A stretch of DNA of 64,000 nucleotides from JAGTVG01 sp964543195 (GTDB lineage: Bacteria; Bacteroidota; Bacteroidia; Cytophagales; Cyclobacteriaceae): NCBI GenBank assembly GCA_964543195.1, contig CAZIXF010000004.1, positions 1 through 64,000 of the forward strand. The letters run 5' to 3'. The notes under the pieces were generated by a model. It saw only the letters and a list, made by a program, of their open reading frames with translations, searched no databases and had not been told where the DNA came from. Shown here one piece after another: positions 63,413-64,000 of the stretch. The position numbers and the translations under genes are program-made. Position 1 is the first letter of the stretch; the number at the start of each line of letters is the position of its first letter.

Positions 63413-64000
63413 TGGCAAAAAAGAAATCCAATAAACTCCTTTTTATATTAATCGTTGTAGCGGCTCTACTTGTCATATTCGCGGCCATAGGAAAAAAAAC
63501 AGGATGGATCGGAAAGCAAAAAGAACTTGAAGTGGAACTGGCCGAGACCGCCCTTAAAACCATAGTAGAAAAAGTAAGTGCTTCAGGGACCGTTCAGCCG
63601 GTTACCGAAGTAAAGCTCAGTCCCGATGTATCCGGTGAAATAATTGAACTCAATGTCGAAGAAGGGGATAGTGTATCTCAGAACCAACAGTTACTCAAGT
63701 TAAGACCGGATAACTATATTTCCTATGTTGAACGGACAAGGGCCAATTTAAATCAGATGAAAGCCAACCTGGCCGATGCCAGAGCGAGATTATCACGGGC
63801 TAAAGCTCAGTTCGACCGGGCAAAATATGAATTCGAAAGGGCTGAACAGCTTCGGGAAGACAGTGTGATCTCTGAAGCGGATTATCAGCTTGCAGAGGCT
63901 AATTTTAAAGTGGCCGGAAATGATGTGGAATCCGCGGAACAGGGAGTGCTGGCAGCCAGATACAATGTGGAGAGTGCGCAGGCCAATGTGAAAGAGGCAG
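63412..64000 (+). CDS. efflux membrane fusion protein (HlyD/RND adaptor type), partial
   Basis: The ATG at 63412 shares a base with the TolC-like stop, and the frame stays open through the window end, giving at least 196 codons. It begins MAKKKSNKLLFILIVVAALL (one membrane span). A half biotinyl-lipoyl segment follows (VKLSPDVSGEIIELNVEEGD), then a long coiled-coil with RANLNQMKANLADARARLSR and YEFERAEQLREDSVISEAD. This is the periplasmic adaptor of a tripartite pump. The inner-membrane pump (RND or ABC type such as MacB) should lie beyond the window. Confidence 0.92.
   Translation, partial: MAKKKSNKLLFILIVVAALLVIFAAIGKKTGWIGKQKELEVELAETALKTIVEKVSASGTVQPVTEVKLSPDVSGEIIELNVEEGDSVSQNQQLLKLRPDNYISYVERTRANLNQMKANLADARARLSRAKAQFDRAKYEFERAEQLREDSVISEADYQLAEANFKVAGNDVESAEQGVLAARYNVESAQANVKEA

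Overview
The window comes from a Bacteroidota chromosome, probably a metagenome-derived or draft assembly because it holds two 100-base N runs. The evidence for the phylum is a gldC gene, a lipoprotein-type TamA/Omp85 protein (TamL), TonB-dependent receptors with carboxypeptidase-like N-terminal domains, a HYC_CC_PP-type protein, the ftsX-DUF3098-uppP-truB-ribF operon, BatB/BatC-like proteins, and several promoters of the form TAnnTTTG. Oxygen-dependent HemF and a flavin monooxygenase suggest an aerobic or facultative lifestyle. The class or order cannot be fixed from the sequence alone.

Layout. 1-12.9 kb: housekeeping genes, mostly on the minus strand (pcm, PAP2 phosphatase, hemF, tamL, queuosine-precursor transporter, RNase Z, STAS protein, purC, a MORN-variant protein, batC-batB), with a plus-strand TrmH/SpoU rRNA methylase. 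13.0-15.1 kb: tRNA-Ser(GCU), tRNA-Pro(UGG), duplicated tRNA 3' ends, an assembly gap and a truncated IS4-type transposase. 15.2-31.5 kb: an accessory, carbohydrate-oriented stretch. It holds a GH-A clan hydrolase lipoprotein, a GH78-like protein, a secreted FAD oxidoreductase, a DUF3179 protein, an HGSNAT/DUF5009-like acyltransferase, a GH18 lipoprotein and an alpha/beta hydrolase. It is interrupted by a three-gene metal-handling locus (HYC_CC_PP, HMA, TonB receptor). 31.8-36.1 kb: a compact four-gene plus-strand cluster (UbiA prenyltransferase, type III polyketide synthase, methyltransferase, FAD monooxygenase). It looks like a phenolic-lipid or quinone pathway and is the most interesting system here.

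36.2-49.5 kb: prfC, an MFS transporter, a DUF1080 lipoprotein, small proteins, a CBS protein, a second assembly gap, a TPR-type lipoprotein, a TonB-like lipoprotein, a very large FG-GAP/UnbV lipoprotein, an RCK_C membrane protein and a TerB-like protein. 49.5-50 kb: 124-bp tandem repeats related to a dispersed repeat at the window start. 50-59.4 kb: a TonB receptor, gldC, an M48 peptidase, the ribF-truB-uppP-DUF3098-ftsX operon, and an ECF sigma factor with a membrane partner. 59.7-64 kb: a DUF2147 protein, thyA, an aminotransferase class IV gene, and the start of a tripartite efflux operon (TolC-like protein and a membrane fusion protein cut by the window end).

The clearest non-coding signals are four. 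Both tRNA genes have their 3' ends repeated downstream from the same T-loop position. A 21-bp tandem array lies at 27.3 kb. The second N run is flanked by identical 55-bp sequences and is probably a false gap. An intrinsic terminator at 42.3 kb follows no visible gene.
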